Assembly: GCF_004343195.1 (NCBI RefSeq) | Contig: NZ_SMCR01000005.1 | Location: 124,001 to 188,000, forward strand | DNA from: Biostraticola tofi | GTDB taxonomy: Bacteria > Pseudomonadota > Gammaproteobacteria > Enterobacterales > Enterobacteriaceae | DNA length: 64,000 bases | Direction: 5' to 3' | Shown here: one piece after another, positions 9,381 to 18,010 of the stretch | Position numbering within the stretch: position 1 is the stretch's first letter | How the letters are laid out: every line of letters starts with the position of its first letter | Program-made: the position numbers and the translations under genes | Notes under the pieces: model-generated | What the model saw: only the letters and a program-made list of their open reading frames with translations | The model's database searches: none | Told to the model about the DNA's origin: nothing

Positions 9381-9521
9381 ATGATCGTTCTGCCCATTCC
9401 AACCGAAATCATCATTGGGGAATCCCTTCTTCAGTTTTGGTTTCGGCGCTGTATCCAGGCCTCCTATCGAAAAAACAGCGTCCGTTATGCGGCCTTTATT
9501 CTGCTATCGCGCCGTCGTTAA
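9381..9521 (+). CDS. possible 46-residue small protein in the position of cheZ
   Basis: The 228-bp gap between cheY and flhB contains one open frame starting with ATG, preceded by AGGGGAA and ending in TAA. The predicted peptide (MIVLPIPTEIII..., then Arg-rich) does not resemble CheZ or any protein I recognise. It may be a chance frame in leftover sequence after loss of cheZ. Reported because of the good ribosome site only. Confidence 0.2.
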   Translation: MIVLPIPTEIIIGESLLQFWFRRCIQASYRKNSVRYAAFILLSRRR

Positions 9522-9578
9522 TTTGTCATGCTAGTCACCTGGCAGGTTCTTATCTCAACTAACGGCGATTAACTGGTT

Positions 9579-10742
9579 TTGTCCGAAGAGAGCGATGTAG
9601 AAAAAACAGAAGACCCCACACCCCATCGGCGCGAAAAAGCGCGCAAGGATGGACAGATTGCGCGCTCCAAAGAATTGGTATCGCTGATGATGCTGTTGGG
9701 AGGATGGGCTCTGCTGTGGCTAGGGGGAAGTTATGTGGCGCATTACCTGGCGGAGATGCTGCGCAACGGCCTCTATTTTGATCACCGGCTGATCAATGAT
9801 CAAAATATGATGCTGCGCCAGGTGGCCAGGCTGATTACCGTCGCCGTCACGGCTCTGTTGCCGCTGATGCTGGGGTTGGTGCTGGTTGCTGCCTGCTCTC
9901 CGGCGATGCTGGGCGGCTTTCTGTTCAGCGGAAAATCGATAAAAGTCGATATCAAACGGCTGAATCCCTTTTCCGGTTTAAAGCGTATATTTTCGATGAA
10001 ATTGATCTCGGAAATGCTTAAAACCATTTTCAAAGTCTGCCTGGTCGGCACGGCCTGCGGTATTTTTATCTGGCACAACTGGCCGCGGATGATGCGGCTG
10101 ACTTATGAAAACCCACTGTCTGCGATGGCCGATGCCCTCTCTATCATGGCGCAATGTCTGCTGGTTATCATCCTGAGCCTGATTCCCATGGTCGCCTATG
10201 ACATTGTCTACCAACTGGCCAGTAACGCAAAAAAGCTGCGCATGTCCAGGCAGGAAATTCGCGATGAACATAAGCAGCAGGACGGTGATCCGATGGTCAA
10301 AAACCGGATACGCCAGCAACAGCGCCATATGGCGCAGCAACGAATGATGGCTGATGTGCCTAAAGCCGACGTTATCGTTAATAATCCGACGCACTATTCG
10401 GTCGCGCTGAAGTATGAAGCCCATAACATGTCGGCCCCGACCATATTGGCAAAAGGCGCCGGCGTTATCGCCATGAACATTCGCGCAATCGCTGAAGAAC
10501 ATCGAATCCCGATGCTTGAGGCGGCCCCGCTGGCAAGGGCGCTTTACCGGCACGGTGAGATTGGTCAGCAAATCCCCACGGCGTTGTACGGTGCTGTTGC
10601 GCAGGTATTGGCCTGGGTTTACGGCTTGCGTCGCTGGCGCAAGGAAGGGGGGTTGATACCCAAAAAACCCAAGAATCTGACGGTGCCTGGCGCACTGGAT
10701 TTTGCACAAGAGAGCACAAATCATGGCAAATCTGGCCACTAA
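9579..10742 (+). CDS. flhB: flagellar export gate switch protein FlhB
   Basis: 387 residues. FlhB is an inner-membrane export-gate protein that switches substrate class from rod/hook to filament after autocleavage. Four membrane helices lie between about 30 and 210. The cytoplasmic domain carries the self-cleavage motif Asn269-Pro270-Thr271-His272. The N-terminus (TEDPTPHRREKARKDGQIARSKEL) is typical. It starts at TTG; the ribosome site is poor, but the protein begins MSEESD as expected for the family. It overlaps the flhA region by 20 bp. Confidence 0.95.
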   Translation: MSEESDVEKTEDPTPHRREKARKDGQIARSKELVSLMMLLGGWALLWLGGSYVAHYLAEMLRNGLYFDHRLINDQNMMLRQVARLITVAVTALLPLMLGLVLVAACSPAMLGGFLFSGKSIKVDIKRLNPFSGLKRIFSMKLISEMLKTIFKVCLVGTACGIFIWHNWPRMMRLTYENPLSAMADALSIMAQCLLVIILSLIPMVAYDIVYQLASNAKKLRMSRQEIRDEHKQQDGDPMVKNRIRQQQRHMAQQRMMADVPKADVIVNNPTHYSVALKYEAHNMSAPTILAKGAGVIAMNIRAIAEEHRIPMLEAAPLARALYRHGEIGQQIPTALYGAVAQVLAWVYGLRRWRKEGGLIPKKPKNLTVPGALDFAQESTNHGKSGH

Positions 10743-12819
10743 ACTTCGTTTACCCAACCTGAAAAAGACCCAGTGGCAGATTCTGGCGGGTCCCATCCTC
10801 ATCATGATGATCCTGTCGATGATGATATTGCCGCTGCCGCCGTTTATGCTGGATCTGTTTTTCACCTTCAATATTGTATTGTCGATCATGATCCTGCTGG
10901 TAGCGATGTTTACCCAGCGCACCCTGGATTTCGCCGCCTTTCCGACCATTTTGCTGTTTTCGACCTTATTGAGATTGGCGCTTAATGTCGCGTCATCCCG
11001 TATCATTTTGCTTGAAGGGCATAATGGGGACGCGGCGGCAGGCCAGGTGATTGAAGCGTTCGGCCAGTTTCTGGTCGGCGGTAATTTTGCCATCGGTATT
11101 GTTATCTTCGCCATTCTGGTGGTGATCAACTTCATGGTCATTACCAAGGGTGCCGGGCGCATCGCCGAAGTCGGCGCCCGCTTCGTACTGGACGGCATGC
11201 CGGGCAAACAAATGGCCATCGATGCCGATCTTAACGCCGGATTGATTGGCGAAGAGGATGCCCGGCGGCGGCGTGCCGAAGTGACCCAGGAATCGGATTT
11301 TTACGGCTCTATGGACGGCGCCAGTAAATTCGTTCGCGGCGATGCCATCGCCGGCCTGCTGATCATGGCGATCAACATCATCGGCGGTTTGCTGGTGGGC
11401 GTTATCCAGCACGGCATGGAACTGGGCGCTGCCGGTGAAACCTACATGCTATTGACCATCGGCGACGGTCTGGTGGCGCAGATCCCGGCCCTGGTGATCT
11501 CCACCGCCGCCGGTGTTATCGTCACCCGAGTGGCGACCCATCAGGACGTCGGCGAACAGATGGTGACCCAGCTGTTCAACAATCCGCGGGTGATGGTGCT
11601 GTCAGCGGCGGTTATCGGCTTGCTGGGCATGGTGCCGGGCATGCCGAACGTGGTTTTCCTGCTGTTTACCGCCGCCCTGCTCGGCTGGGCCTGGAAGTTG
11701 AGGGGCAAAGAGGTGGCGACTGAGCACCAGGCGTTCACCGACGGCGATAGCGGTGCCAAGGCTGAACAGGCTGCCCATCAGGCAGCGGATGCCAACTGGT
11801 CTGATGTATTACCGGAGGACATTCTTGGCTTGGAAGTGGGCTATCGCCTTATTCCAATGGTTGACAATGATCAGAATGGCGAACTGCTGGGACGTATCCG
11901 CGGTATCCGTAAGAAATTCGCCCAGGAGATCGGGTTTCTGCCGCCAGTGGTGCATATTCGTGACAATCTGGATTTATCCCCGACCCAATACCGTATCTCC
12001 CTTAAAGGCGTTGAACTTGGCGGCGGAGAAACCCAGCCTGAAAAATGGATGGCGATAAATCCCGGCGGCGCGATTGGCGACTTGCCCGGTCAGGCCTGCC
12101 AGGAACCGGCATTCGGACTTTCAGCGGTATGGATTGATGAAGTGCTGCGCGAACAGGCGCAGACGCAGGGCTATACCGTGGTGGATGCCAGCACGGTGGT
12201 GGCTACGCATTTCAACCACCTACTGGCTCAGCATGCGGATGAAATTTTCGGTCGTGAAGAGGCCCAGCTATTGCTTGAGCATTTAGAAAAAGAGATGCCC
12301 AAGCTGACGGCGGACCTGATACCGGATACCGTCTCCCTGACCACCCTGCATAAAGTGTTACGCAACCTGTTGTCCGAACGGGTATCGATTCGTGATATGC
12401 GCACTATTCTGGAAACCCTGGCCGAATTCGCGCCGGATAAACCGGATGTGGAAGAACTGACCGTGCTGGTGCGGGTGAAGCTTGGCCGGGCGATTACCCA
12501 TCATTGGTTCCCGGCTAACAGCGAGATTCAGGTGATTGGTCTGGATATTCAGCTGGACCAGATACTGATGCAGGCGGTGCAAAACGGCGGCGCCCTTGAA
12601 CCTGGCATTGCCCAAAATATGCTGATCCAGACGGACCGAGCTTTGCAGCGTCAGCAGATGTTCGGCGCCCCGCCGGTACTGCTGGTAAACCCGGCGCTGC
12701 GGCCGATGCTTGCACGTTTCTTGCGACGCTCAATGCCCCATTTGGTGGTGATGTCCAATGCTGAAATTACCGATAACCGACCGATCAAAATGACCGCCAC
12801 CATTGGCGGTAAACCATGA
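10723..12819 (+). CDS. flhA: flagellar export gate protein FlhA
   Basis: 698 residues from ATG 10723, which has AAGAGAG upstream; an in-frame TTG at 10702 would add seven residues but lacks support. Eight membrane segments occupy about residues 20-330, including the conserved FHIPEP-type loop (ITKGAGRIAEVGARFVLDGMPGKQMAIDADLNAG, described by its first half GAGRIAEVGARF). The C-terminal cytosolic domain binds chaperone-substrate pairs (FliS, FliT, FlgN). FlhA forms the nonameric ring of the type III export apparatus. The start lies inside flhB and the stop overlaps flhE by ATGA. Confidence 0.95.
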   Translation: MANLATKLRLPNLKKTQWQILAGPILIMMILSMMILPLPPFMLDLFFTFNIVLSIMILLVAMFTQRTLDFAAFPTILLFSTLLRLALNVASSRIILLEGHNGDAAAGQVIEAFGQFLVGGNFAIGIVIFAILVVINFMVITKGAGRIAEVGARFVLDGMPGKQMAIDADLNAGLIGEEDARRRRAEVTQESDFYGSMDGASKFVRGDAIAGLLIMAINIIGGLLVGVIQHGMELGAAGETYMLLTIGDGLVAQIPALVISTAAGVIVTRVATHQDVGEQMVTQLFNNPRVMVLSAAVIGLLGMVPGMPNVVFLLFTAALLGWAWKLRGKEVATEHQAFTDGDSGAKAEQAAHQAADANWSDVLPEDILGLEVGYRLIPMVDNDQNGELLGRIRGIRKKFAQEIGFLPPVVHIRDNLDLSPTQYRISLKGVELGGGETQPEKWMAINPGGAIGDLPGQACQEPAFGLSAVWIDEVLREQAQTQGYTVVDASTVVATHFNHLLAQHADEIFGREEAQLLLEHLEKEMPKLTADLIPDTVSLTTLHKVLRNLLSERVSIRDMRTILETLAEFAPDKPDVEELTVLVRVKLGRAITHHWFPANSEIQVIGLDIQLDQILMQAVQNGGALEPGIAQNMLIQTDRALQRQQMFGAPPVLLVNPALRPMLARFLRRSMPHLVVMSNAEITDNRPIKMTATIGGKP

Positions 12820-13235
12820 GGCCGTTGGGCGTAATGATACTGGCATTTACCTGTTGCCAACTGCTGCCGGCCGTGGGTCTGGCGGCGGCCGGTGGTTCAT
12901 GGAGTGCAACCGGGCACGGCGGAGAGCTAGGAGTCGGCAACCAGGCGATGACCACTCAGCCGCTGTCGGCACCTGCCGGGCATGTCGGCGGTGCCAGGGT
13001 GGTGAGCTATAGCTGGGATGTACAGCTGTTTACCACTCCTGAGGCCTCGGTGAGGGTAGATTTGTGCAGCGCTCAGCGCTGCACCAGGCTCTCCGGTCTG
13101 TCGGGGCGCGCCAGTCATCTGGCGGGTGACGGTGCCGAGGGTCCCTTTCGTTTTATCTACCGGGTAGAAACCCACGGGCGACTGATGCCGCCGCTGCAGA
13201 TTTTATCCAATCAATTGACCGTTAATTATCGCTGA
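12816..13235 (+). CDS. flhE: flagellar protein FlhE
   Basis: 139 residues with a signal peptide cleaved around residue 23-24 (VGLAAAGG). The mature part has the two cysteines of the family (VDLCSAQRC) and the conserved end SNQLTVNYR. FlhE is a small periplasmic protein found in enterobacterial flhBAE operons. In Salmonella it has been linked to preventing proton leakage through the export gate. It overlaps flhA by ATGA. It is convergent with flgN; the 194 bp between them hold no gene. Confidence 0.9.
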   Translation: MRPLGVMILAFTCCQLLPAVGLAAAGGSWSATGHGGELGVGNQAMTTQPLSAPAGHVGGARVVSYSWDVQLFTTPEASVRVDLCSAQRCTRLSGLSGRASHLAGDGAEGPFRFIYRVETHGRLMPPLQILSNQLTVNYR

Positions 13236-13423
13236 CGATGCCAGGTTTTAGGGCGGTGGCTGAACGCGCCTGACTGGCTTGCTGGGATAATCGCCGGCAG
13301 AGCAGGCGGCCGCCCCGGCCCAGAAGGGAGTTTAGGGCTCAGTCGCAGGGTAGGGAACAACGGCTAACGTCCGATGAGAGAGGCTTAACAGGCCGCAATG
13401 CCGGTCGACGTTACCGTCGTTCG

Positions 13424-13440
13424 GCAGCGTTAGACGCTGC
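13424..13440 (-). repeat. inverted repeat across the flgN stop codon
   Basis: Perfect 7-bp arms GCAGCGT (13424-13430) and ACGCTGC (13434-13440) span the flgN stop. No T-run follows on either strand, so it is a weak candidate for termination between the convergent flhE and flgN transcripts. Confidence 0.35.
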
Positions 13441-13870
13441 GGCCGGCGTTACGCCGGGTAACGCCGTTGCGGGATTGGCCGTCAGCGCCATACACCATCT
13501 GCCCCATTCGGGTATTCTGCATCATACTCTGCATTTTGCGCATGAATGCCGCCTGTTTTTCCATCAGGGTACCGTTGTGGATATTCATATCGCTGAGCTT
13601 TTTAGTCAGCGTCAGAATATGCTGCCAGCGTTCAGACAAGCGACGGTCCCGATAGGGAGCCGGCTGGCTGGCCTGTTTTTCCGCCAGATGACGCTGCTCA
13701 TCATAATAACTGACTGCCGCCAGTAGCTGACTCTTCTTATCGGTCACCACCTGTAGCTCGACCGGGTTGATCTGCATAACGCTGAGTAAGCGTTCCTCTT
13801 CCGCCAGCTCAATTTCCAGGCACTCCAAAGTTTGGTACAATTTTCCGAGGTTTAGGGCGATATTATCCAT
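13430..13870 (-). CDS. flgN: hook-associated protein chaperone FlgN
   Basis: 146 residues, almost all helical and hydrophilic, as expected for FlgN, the cytosolic export chaperone of the junction proteins FlgK and FlgL. The N-terminal heptad-like region (LGKLYQTLECLEIELAEEERLL) and the C-terminal tail rich in Met, Gln and Arg match the family, though sequence is poorly conserved. It is the second gene of flgMN, 47 bp after flgM. Confidence 0.88.
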   Translation of the reverse strand: MDNIALNLGKLYQTLECLEIELAEEERLLSVMQINPVELQVVTDKKSQLLAAVSYYDEQRHLAEKQASQPAPYRDRRLSERWQHILTLTKKLSDMNIHNGTLMEKQAAFMRKMQSMMQNTRMGQMVYGADGQSRNGVTRRNAGRSV

Positions 13871-13917
13871 TATTATCCGTAGGGTTGACGCTGTTTTGAC
13901 GCAGGGTTGTGACGGCT

Positions 13918-14220
13918 TTATTTCGCGCCAGCCAGCCAGCTGTTATCCAATAATGCCTCGGCAATTTTGCCGCAGTCGATATTGAGATCCCCTCGTTCGA
14001 GGGATGCTTTGATTGCCGCGACACGTTGTGCATTAACATCCTGGCTTTCAGCAGGATTAATCAGCCTGCTGGCGTCACTCAAGGTGACTTCAGTGCCATT
14101 GGGTTGAGTTTTCGGCACACGTTTGACCGCAGTTTCTGCGCTATTCTGCTGAGCATTAGCCAGCGTGCTGTGAGAACAACCGGCAACCGGCTGGGTAGGA
14201 AGGGTTCTTTCGATGCTCAT
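13918..14220 (-). CDS. flgM: anti-sigma-28 factor FlgM
   Basis: 100 residues, normal size. FlgM binds FliA in the cytoplasm and is exported when the hook is complete, freeing sigma-28. The conserved C-terminal half is clear: VTLSDASRLI, then VAAIKASLERGDLNIDCGKIAEALLD. The N-terminus is disordered and polar, as required for export. It has a sigma-28-like promoter upstream, so it would be produced in proportion to FliA activity. Confidence 0.94.
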   Translation of the reverse strand: MSIERTLPTQPVAGCSHSTLANAQQNSAETAVKRVPKTQPNGTEVTLSDASRLINPAESQDVNAQRVAAIKASLERGDLNIDCGKIAEALLDNSWLAGAK

Positions 14221-14258
14221 GGCGTATCCTCGATGATGAATTAAAGCGGGTAACCCTC

Positions 14259-14286
14259 ATATCGGTGATTCGGTCTGAAAACTTGA
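14259..14286 (-). promoter_or_regulatory. probable sigma-28 promoter of flgMN
   Basis: Read on the minus strand: TCAAGTTT (14286-14279), a 12-nt spacer and ACCGATAT (14266-14259). It is one base longer than the usual 11-nt spacer and has three mismatches overall. Position, about 40 bp before flgM, supports it. Confidence 0.5.
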
Positions 14287-14292
14287 GTCAAT

Positions 14293-14976
14293 TCAGAAAT
14301 CAATTTTAATGCTGCCGTTGGCATCGACCCTGCCGGTCAGCAACTGACCGGCATCGGTGCGTAATCTGATGGTGTCATTGACCGCACCGTTATCCAATGC
14401 TTTACCCTGGCTGCGGACCCTAAAACCCGCGCCAATGCTGACAATCTCAACTCTGGAACCGGTGGTCACTTTCCAGGCCGTCTTTAGCTGGCTGGTGATA
14501 ACCGGTTGTCCGGCGCTGAGGGTCCGCGTGGTTACGCGGCCGATAATGTTTTTATCCGCCAGAATAATACCGCCCGGCAGACCATTGAGCGGCCCTTTTT
14601 TGCGCACCACATCTGCTTTGGTCAGTAAGGTATTGGCGTTGACTGGGCGGGCAGCGGTCCAGTAAACGCCGCTCGCCTCCACAGTGATCTGAATAAACCG
14701 GCGGCGATTATCGCAGCGGGCGGCCACGCTCATTTTTCCGCTCAAGCGGCCCTGATTCTGCAGCGTCAATTCAGGCGTGGGGCAGGTGGGCAACAGATGG
14801 CTGGGCGTTATCAGGCTGACGTTAAACGTTATTCCGCTGCCCGGATGCTGCTGTTGCAGGGCCTGCTCGATGATGGCCGGTAGCGATGGGCTGGCGGCGG
14901 CGCTACCGATACTGCATCCCCATAGCCATACCAGCATAGCTGCATGCCGTTTTCTGATTGATATCAGCCCTTTCAT
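14293..14976 (-). CDS. flgA: P-ring assembly chaperone FlgA
   Basis: 227 residues from ATG 14976, chosen because GGAGG lies directly upstream; the reading frame continues 40 codons further upstream, but without a ribosome site. A signal peptide (about residues 10-28, ending SAAAS) directs it to the periplasm, where FlgA helps polymerise FlgI into the P-ring. A C-terminal SAF-type domain contains VTTRTLSAGQPV and GSRVEIVSIGAGFRVRSQGKALDNGAVND. It is divergent from flgB, sharing the 189-bp intergenic region, which should contain FlhD4C2-controlled promoters for both. Confidence 0.93.
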   Translation of the reverse strand: MKGLISIRKRHAAMLVWLWGCSIGSAAASPSLPAIIEQALQQQHPGSGITFNVSLITPSHLLPTCPTPELTLQNQGRLSGKMSVAARCDNRRRFIQITVEASGVYWTAARPVNANTLLTKADVVRKKGPLNGLPGGIILADKNIIGRVTTRTLSAGQPVITSQLKTAWKVTTGSRVEIVSIGAGFRVRSQGKALDNGAVNDTIRLRTDAGQLLTGRVDANGSIKIDF

Positions 14977-15165
14977 GCCTTGACCTCCGGATAGGCAGCG
15001 AGTGTTGACTCGCTTTTTCCACTGATCACAGTCTACCCAAAAAGGCCGATCCCGAAGGGAACAAATAACCAACAAACAGGGCGTTATTCGCCTCATTACT
15101 TTTCGCGGTGTGTCACTACCATGCTAGCTCATCACTCTATCTGACAAAAACTGTCCGGAGGTACC

Positions 15166-15579
15166 ATGCTTGACAAAATTGACCGCGATTTGCGTTTTCA
15201 GCAAGAGGCGCTGCATCTGCTGGATTCGCGGCAGAACATCCTGGCCGCCAATATTGCCAATGCTGACACCCCGGGCTACCGGGCGCGTGATATTGATTTC
15301 TCTGCGCAATTGCAGCAGGCGGTGAGCCAGGGGCGCAGTACTGCCAACGGCGTTTCATTAACCCTGACCTCCGGCCGCCATATCGCTGTCCAGCCTTTTT
15401 CGCGCATGACCAATGATGTGTTGTATCGCATTCCGGATCAGCCGTCGGCCGATGGCAATACCGTCGATATGGATCGTGAACGGGTGCAGTTTGCCGATAA
15501 TAGCGTGAAATATCAGACCGGCCTCACCCTGATCAATAGCCAACTTAAAAGCATGATGACCGTGCTCTCTCAGGGGTAA
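15166..15579 (+). CDS. flgB: flagellar rod protein FlgB
   Basis: 137 residues, a proximal rod protein exported by the flagellar type III system. The rod/hook N-terminal signature is present ([21 protein letters not shown], residues 25-45) and the C-terminal helix is amphipathic ([19 protein letters not shown]). The GGAGG ribosome site is 7 bp before ATG. It is the first gene of the flgBCDEFGHIJ operon and is separated from flgC by 5 bp. Confidence 0.95.
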   Translation: MLDKIDRDLRFQQEALHLLDSRQNILAANIANADTPGYRARDIDFSAQLQQAVSQGRSTANGVSLTLTSGRHIAVQPFSRMTNDVLYRIPDQPSADGNTVDMDRERVQFADNSVKYQTGLTLINSQLKSMMTVLSQG

Positions 15580-15584
15580 TACCG

Positions 15585-15989
15585 ATGTCTCTGTTCAGTT
15601 TATTTGATATTTCTGGTTCAGCGCTCAGCGCGCAATCACAACGCCTCAACGTCAGCGCCAGCAACATGGCCAATGCCGACAGTGCGGTTGGCCCTGACGG
15701 ACAACCCTATCGCGCCAAGCAGGTGGTGTTCCAGGTTAATGCTGCGCCTGGCCAGGAGATTGGCGGCGTCAAAGTGGCCCAGGTGATTGATGATCCGTCA
15801 CCGGCCCGTCTGGTTTACGAGCCGGGTAATCCGCTGGCCGATGCCAAGGGCTATGTTCAGATGCCCAATGTCAATGTGGTCAGCGAAATGGTGAATACCC
15901 TTTCGGCATCACGCAGTTATCAGGCCAATGTTGAAGTGATGAATTCGGCCAAATCTTTGATGTACAAAACATTGACCATGGGTCAGTAA
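15585..15989 (+). CDS. flgC: flagellar rod protein FlgC
   Basis: 134 residues, normal size. FlgC is a proximal rod subunit. The N-terminal motif ([13 protein letters not shown]) and the conserved C-terminus ([20 protein letters not shown], then [12 protein letters not shown]) are typical of axial proteins. It starts 5 bp after flgB and is followed 12 bp later by flgD. Confidence 0.95.
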   Translation: MSLFSLFDISGSALSAQSQRLNVSASNMANADSAVGPDGQPYRAKQVVFQVNAAPGQEIGGVKVAQVIDDPSPARLVYEPGNPLADAKGYVQMPNVNVVSEMVNTLSASRSYQANVEVMNSAKSLMYKTLTMGQ

Positions 15990-16001
15990 AGGAAAACGCG
16001 C

Positions 16002-16724
16002 ATGTCTTTGTCTCCACTTATGGACGGCGCCGGTCAGGCCAACGGTCGGATGCCCGCCAATAGCCGCAGCGCCCCGGGACCCCAGGCCCCTGCGGCTCAG
16101 GGGCAACCCGATATACCGGCCAACAGCAGCGACGCCATCATGGATAATTTTCTCAAGATGATGATTGCCCAGATGGCCAATCAGGATCCGACCAATCCGA
16201 TGAACAATAACGAATTTACCTCGCAAATAGCCCAGATAAGTACCGTCGGCGGCATTGAAAAGCTGAATAAAACCTTGGAGGGCGTGGGTAATGTTGCTGT
16301 CGGACTGCACTCCTCATCCCTGGCCCAATGGGTAGGCCGTAAGGTGCTGGTGATCGGAGATCCTAAAGTGTCGGCAGCCGGTAATGCTGAATTTGGGCTT
16401 TTTCTCAATACTGACGCCGACCAGGTGGAGGTGACCTATACCGGCAAAGACGGCAGCACCTATGTCAAAACATTGACCAACGTTAAAGCCGGCGCCAGCA
16501 AATACCATATGGACGATGTGGTGCCTGAGCCTGAGCTTGATCCGGACAAAGGGCCATTTACCGTCAGCTTTACCGCCACTAATGAAGATGGTAGCACCCC
16601 AACCATTACCGCGTTAAAGGCTGCCACCGTCGAGTCGGTGATCTTCATACCCGGCAGCTTTGGAAAATTAAATCTGGGGCTGGACGGCACCGTCGAATTT
16701 AATGAAATCGTGATGATGGAGTGA
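16002..16724 (+). CDS. flgD: hook cap scaffold protein FlgD
   Basis: 240 residues. FlgD caps the growing hook and directs FlgE assembly, then is replaced by FlgK. The N-terminal segment NFLKMMIAQMANQDPTNPMNNNEF is the family signature, with a Pro/Ala-rich region before it and a beta-rich Ig/Tudor-like body after about residue 80. The GGAAAACG ribosome site is modest. A 53-bp gap separates it from flgE. Confidence 0.94.
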   Translation: MSLSPLMDGAGQANGRMPANSRSAPGPQAPAAQGQPDIPANSSDAIMDNFLKMMIAQMANQDPTNPMNNNEFTSQIAQISTVGGIEKLNKTLEGVGNVAVGLHSSSLAQWVGRKVLVIGDPKVSAAGNAEFGLFLNTDADQVEVTYTGKDGSTYVKTLTNVKAGASKYHMDDVVPEPELDPDKGPFTVSFTATNEDGSTPTITALKAATVESVIFIPGSFGKLNLGLDGTVEFNEIVMME

Positions 16725-16777
16725 TGGCGGTAATGCGGGACAATTTTTTTATCAACTACCAAGCAAAGGAATAGCGT

Positions 16778-17998
16778 ATGAGCTTTTCACAAGGTATCAG
16801 TGGACTTAACGCGGCCTCTCAGGCGCTCGACGTAATCGGTAATAACATTGCCAACTCCCAGACCGTTGGCTTTAAATCAAGCTCGATCGCTTTCGGCGAT
16901 ATCTTCTCCGGCTCTCAGGTCGGCCTGGGTGTTCAGGTCGCGGGTATCAATCAGAACTTCAGCGATGCGGCGCTTACCCAAGGCTCCAGCAAGCTGGATA
17001 TGGGCATTCAGGGCAATGGTTTTTTCCGCCTGGTGGACGAAGCCGGCAAAATTTCCTACAGCCGTAATGGCCAGTTCAAGCTAAATGCCGATGGTTATAT
17101 CATCAATAACCAGAATGGATTCCTGACCGGCTATCAGGCCACCGGCACGCCGCCGGAAATCCAGCCTGGCGCCTCGGTAGGACCGATCCAGATCCCTAAT
17201 GACACCATGCCGGCTAAAGCTACCGGCAGCGGTAAACTGGTCGGTAATCTGGACTCGGGCAGTGAAAATGTCACCGTCACGCCGTTCGATCCCGAGAATA
17301 AAGACAGCTATAGCTACAGCACTCAGGTTAACGCCTACGACAGCCTGGGCAACAAGCATGTGATCAACGTTTACTATGCCAAAACCGCTGACAACGAGTG
17401 GAAGGTATACAGCAACGATACCACTTCCCCCAAGCTGGACGGCGGCGGTAAGCCGGTGTTCCAGACCGCTGATCTAAAGTTCGACAGCAGCGGCAAAATG
17501 GTACCGGCCGATGTGAAAATCAAGGTTGAAGGCGCCGGCTATAAAGGCGGCGAAGCCCTGGACTTTGAGCTTGACCTGGCCGGCACCAGCCAGCAGGCGG
17601 CCGATAACGAAACCAATACCGCCTCGACCGATGGCTACAGCACCGGCAGCATGAACGGCTACAAGGTCAGCGGTAATGGCCAGGTGGTCGCCAGCTATTC
17701 CAACGGTAAAGAACAACTGATTGCCCAAGTGGTGCTGGCGAACTTCACCAACCCGGGCGGCCTGTCATCCAAAGGCGACAACAGCTGGACTGAAACCGCC
17801 GAGTCAGGGCAGCCGGTCCTGGGGACCTCTAACTCCGGCACCCTCGGTTCGCTTTCCGGCGGAAAGCTTGAAATGTCCAACGTGGACCTGGCGCAAGAAA
17901 TGGTCAACATGATTGTCTTCCAGCGCAATTATCAATCCAACTCCCAGACGATTAAAACGCAGGATCAATTGCTGCAAACCCTCGTCAGCCTACGTTAA
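16778..17998 (+). CDS. flgE: flagellar hook protein FlgE
   Basis: 406 residues, normal size. FlgE subunits form the flexible hook. N-terminal helix and motif (INAASQALDVIGNNIANSQTVGFKSS) and C-terminal helix (LAQEMVNMIVFQRNYQSNSQTIKTQDQLLQTL) pair to build the hook core. The central region is Gly/Asp/Ser-rich and forms the exposed domains. AAAGGAA precedes ATG. Confidence 0.96.
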   Translation: MSFSQGISGLNAASQALDVIGNNIANSQTVGFKSSSIAFGDIFSGSQVGLGVQVAGINQNFSDAALTQGSSKLDMGIQGNGFFRLVDEAGKISYSRNGQFKLNADGYIINNQNGFLTGYQATGTPPEIQPGASVGPIQIPNDTMPAKATGSGKLVGNLDSGSENVTVTPFDPENKDSYSYSTQVNAYDSLGNKHVINVYYAKTADNEWKVYSNDTTSPKLDGGGKPVFQTADLKFDSSGKMVPADVKIKVEGAGYKGGEALDFELDLAGTSQQAADNETNTASTDGYSTGSMNGYKVSGNGQVVASYSNGKEQLIAQVVLANFTNPGGLSSKGDNSWTETAESGQPVLGTSNSGTLGSLSGGKLEMSNVDLAQEMVNMIVFQRNYQSNSQTIKTQDQLLQTLVSLR

Positions 17999-18010
17999 CG
18001 GTAAAACGCT

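Noticed and set aside
9351-9578. Truncated cheZ remnant
   Set aside because: All three plus-strand frames were read; none matches CheZ, including its conserved CheY-binding end. Only absence can be claimed.
14977-15096. 40-residue N-terminal extension of FlgA
   Set aside because: The internal ATG at 14976 has a strong GGAGG site and leads directly into a signal peptide; the extension has neither.
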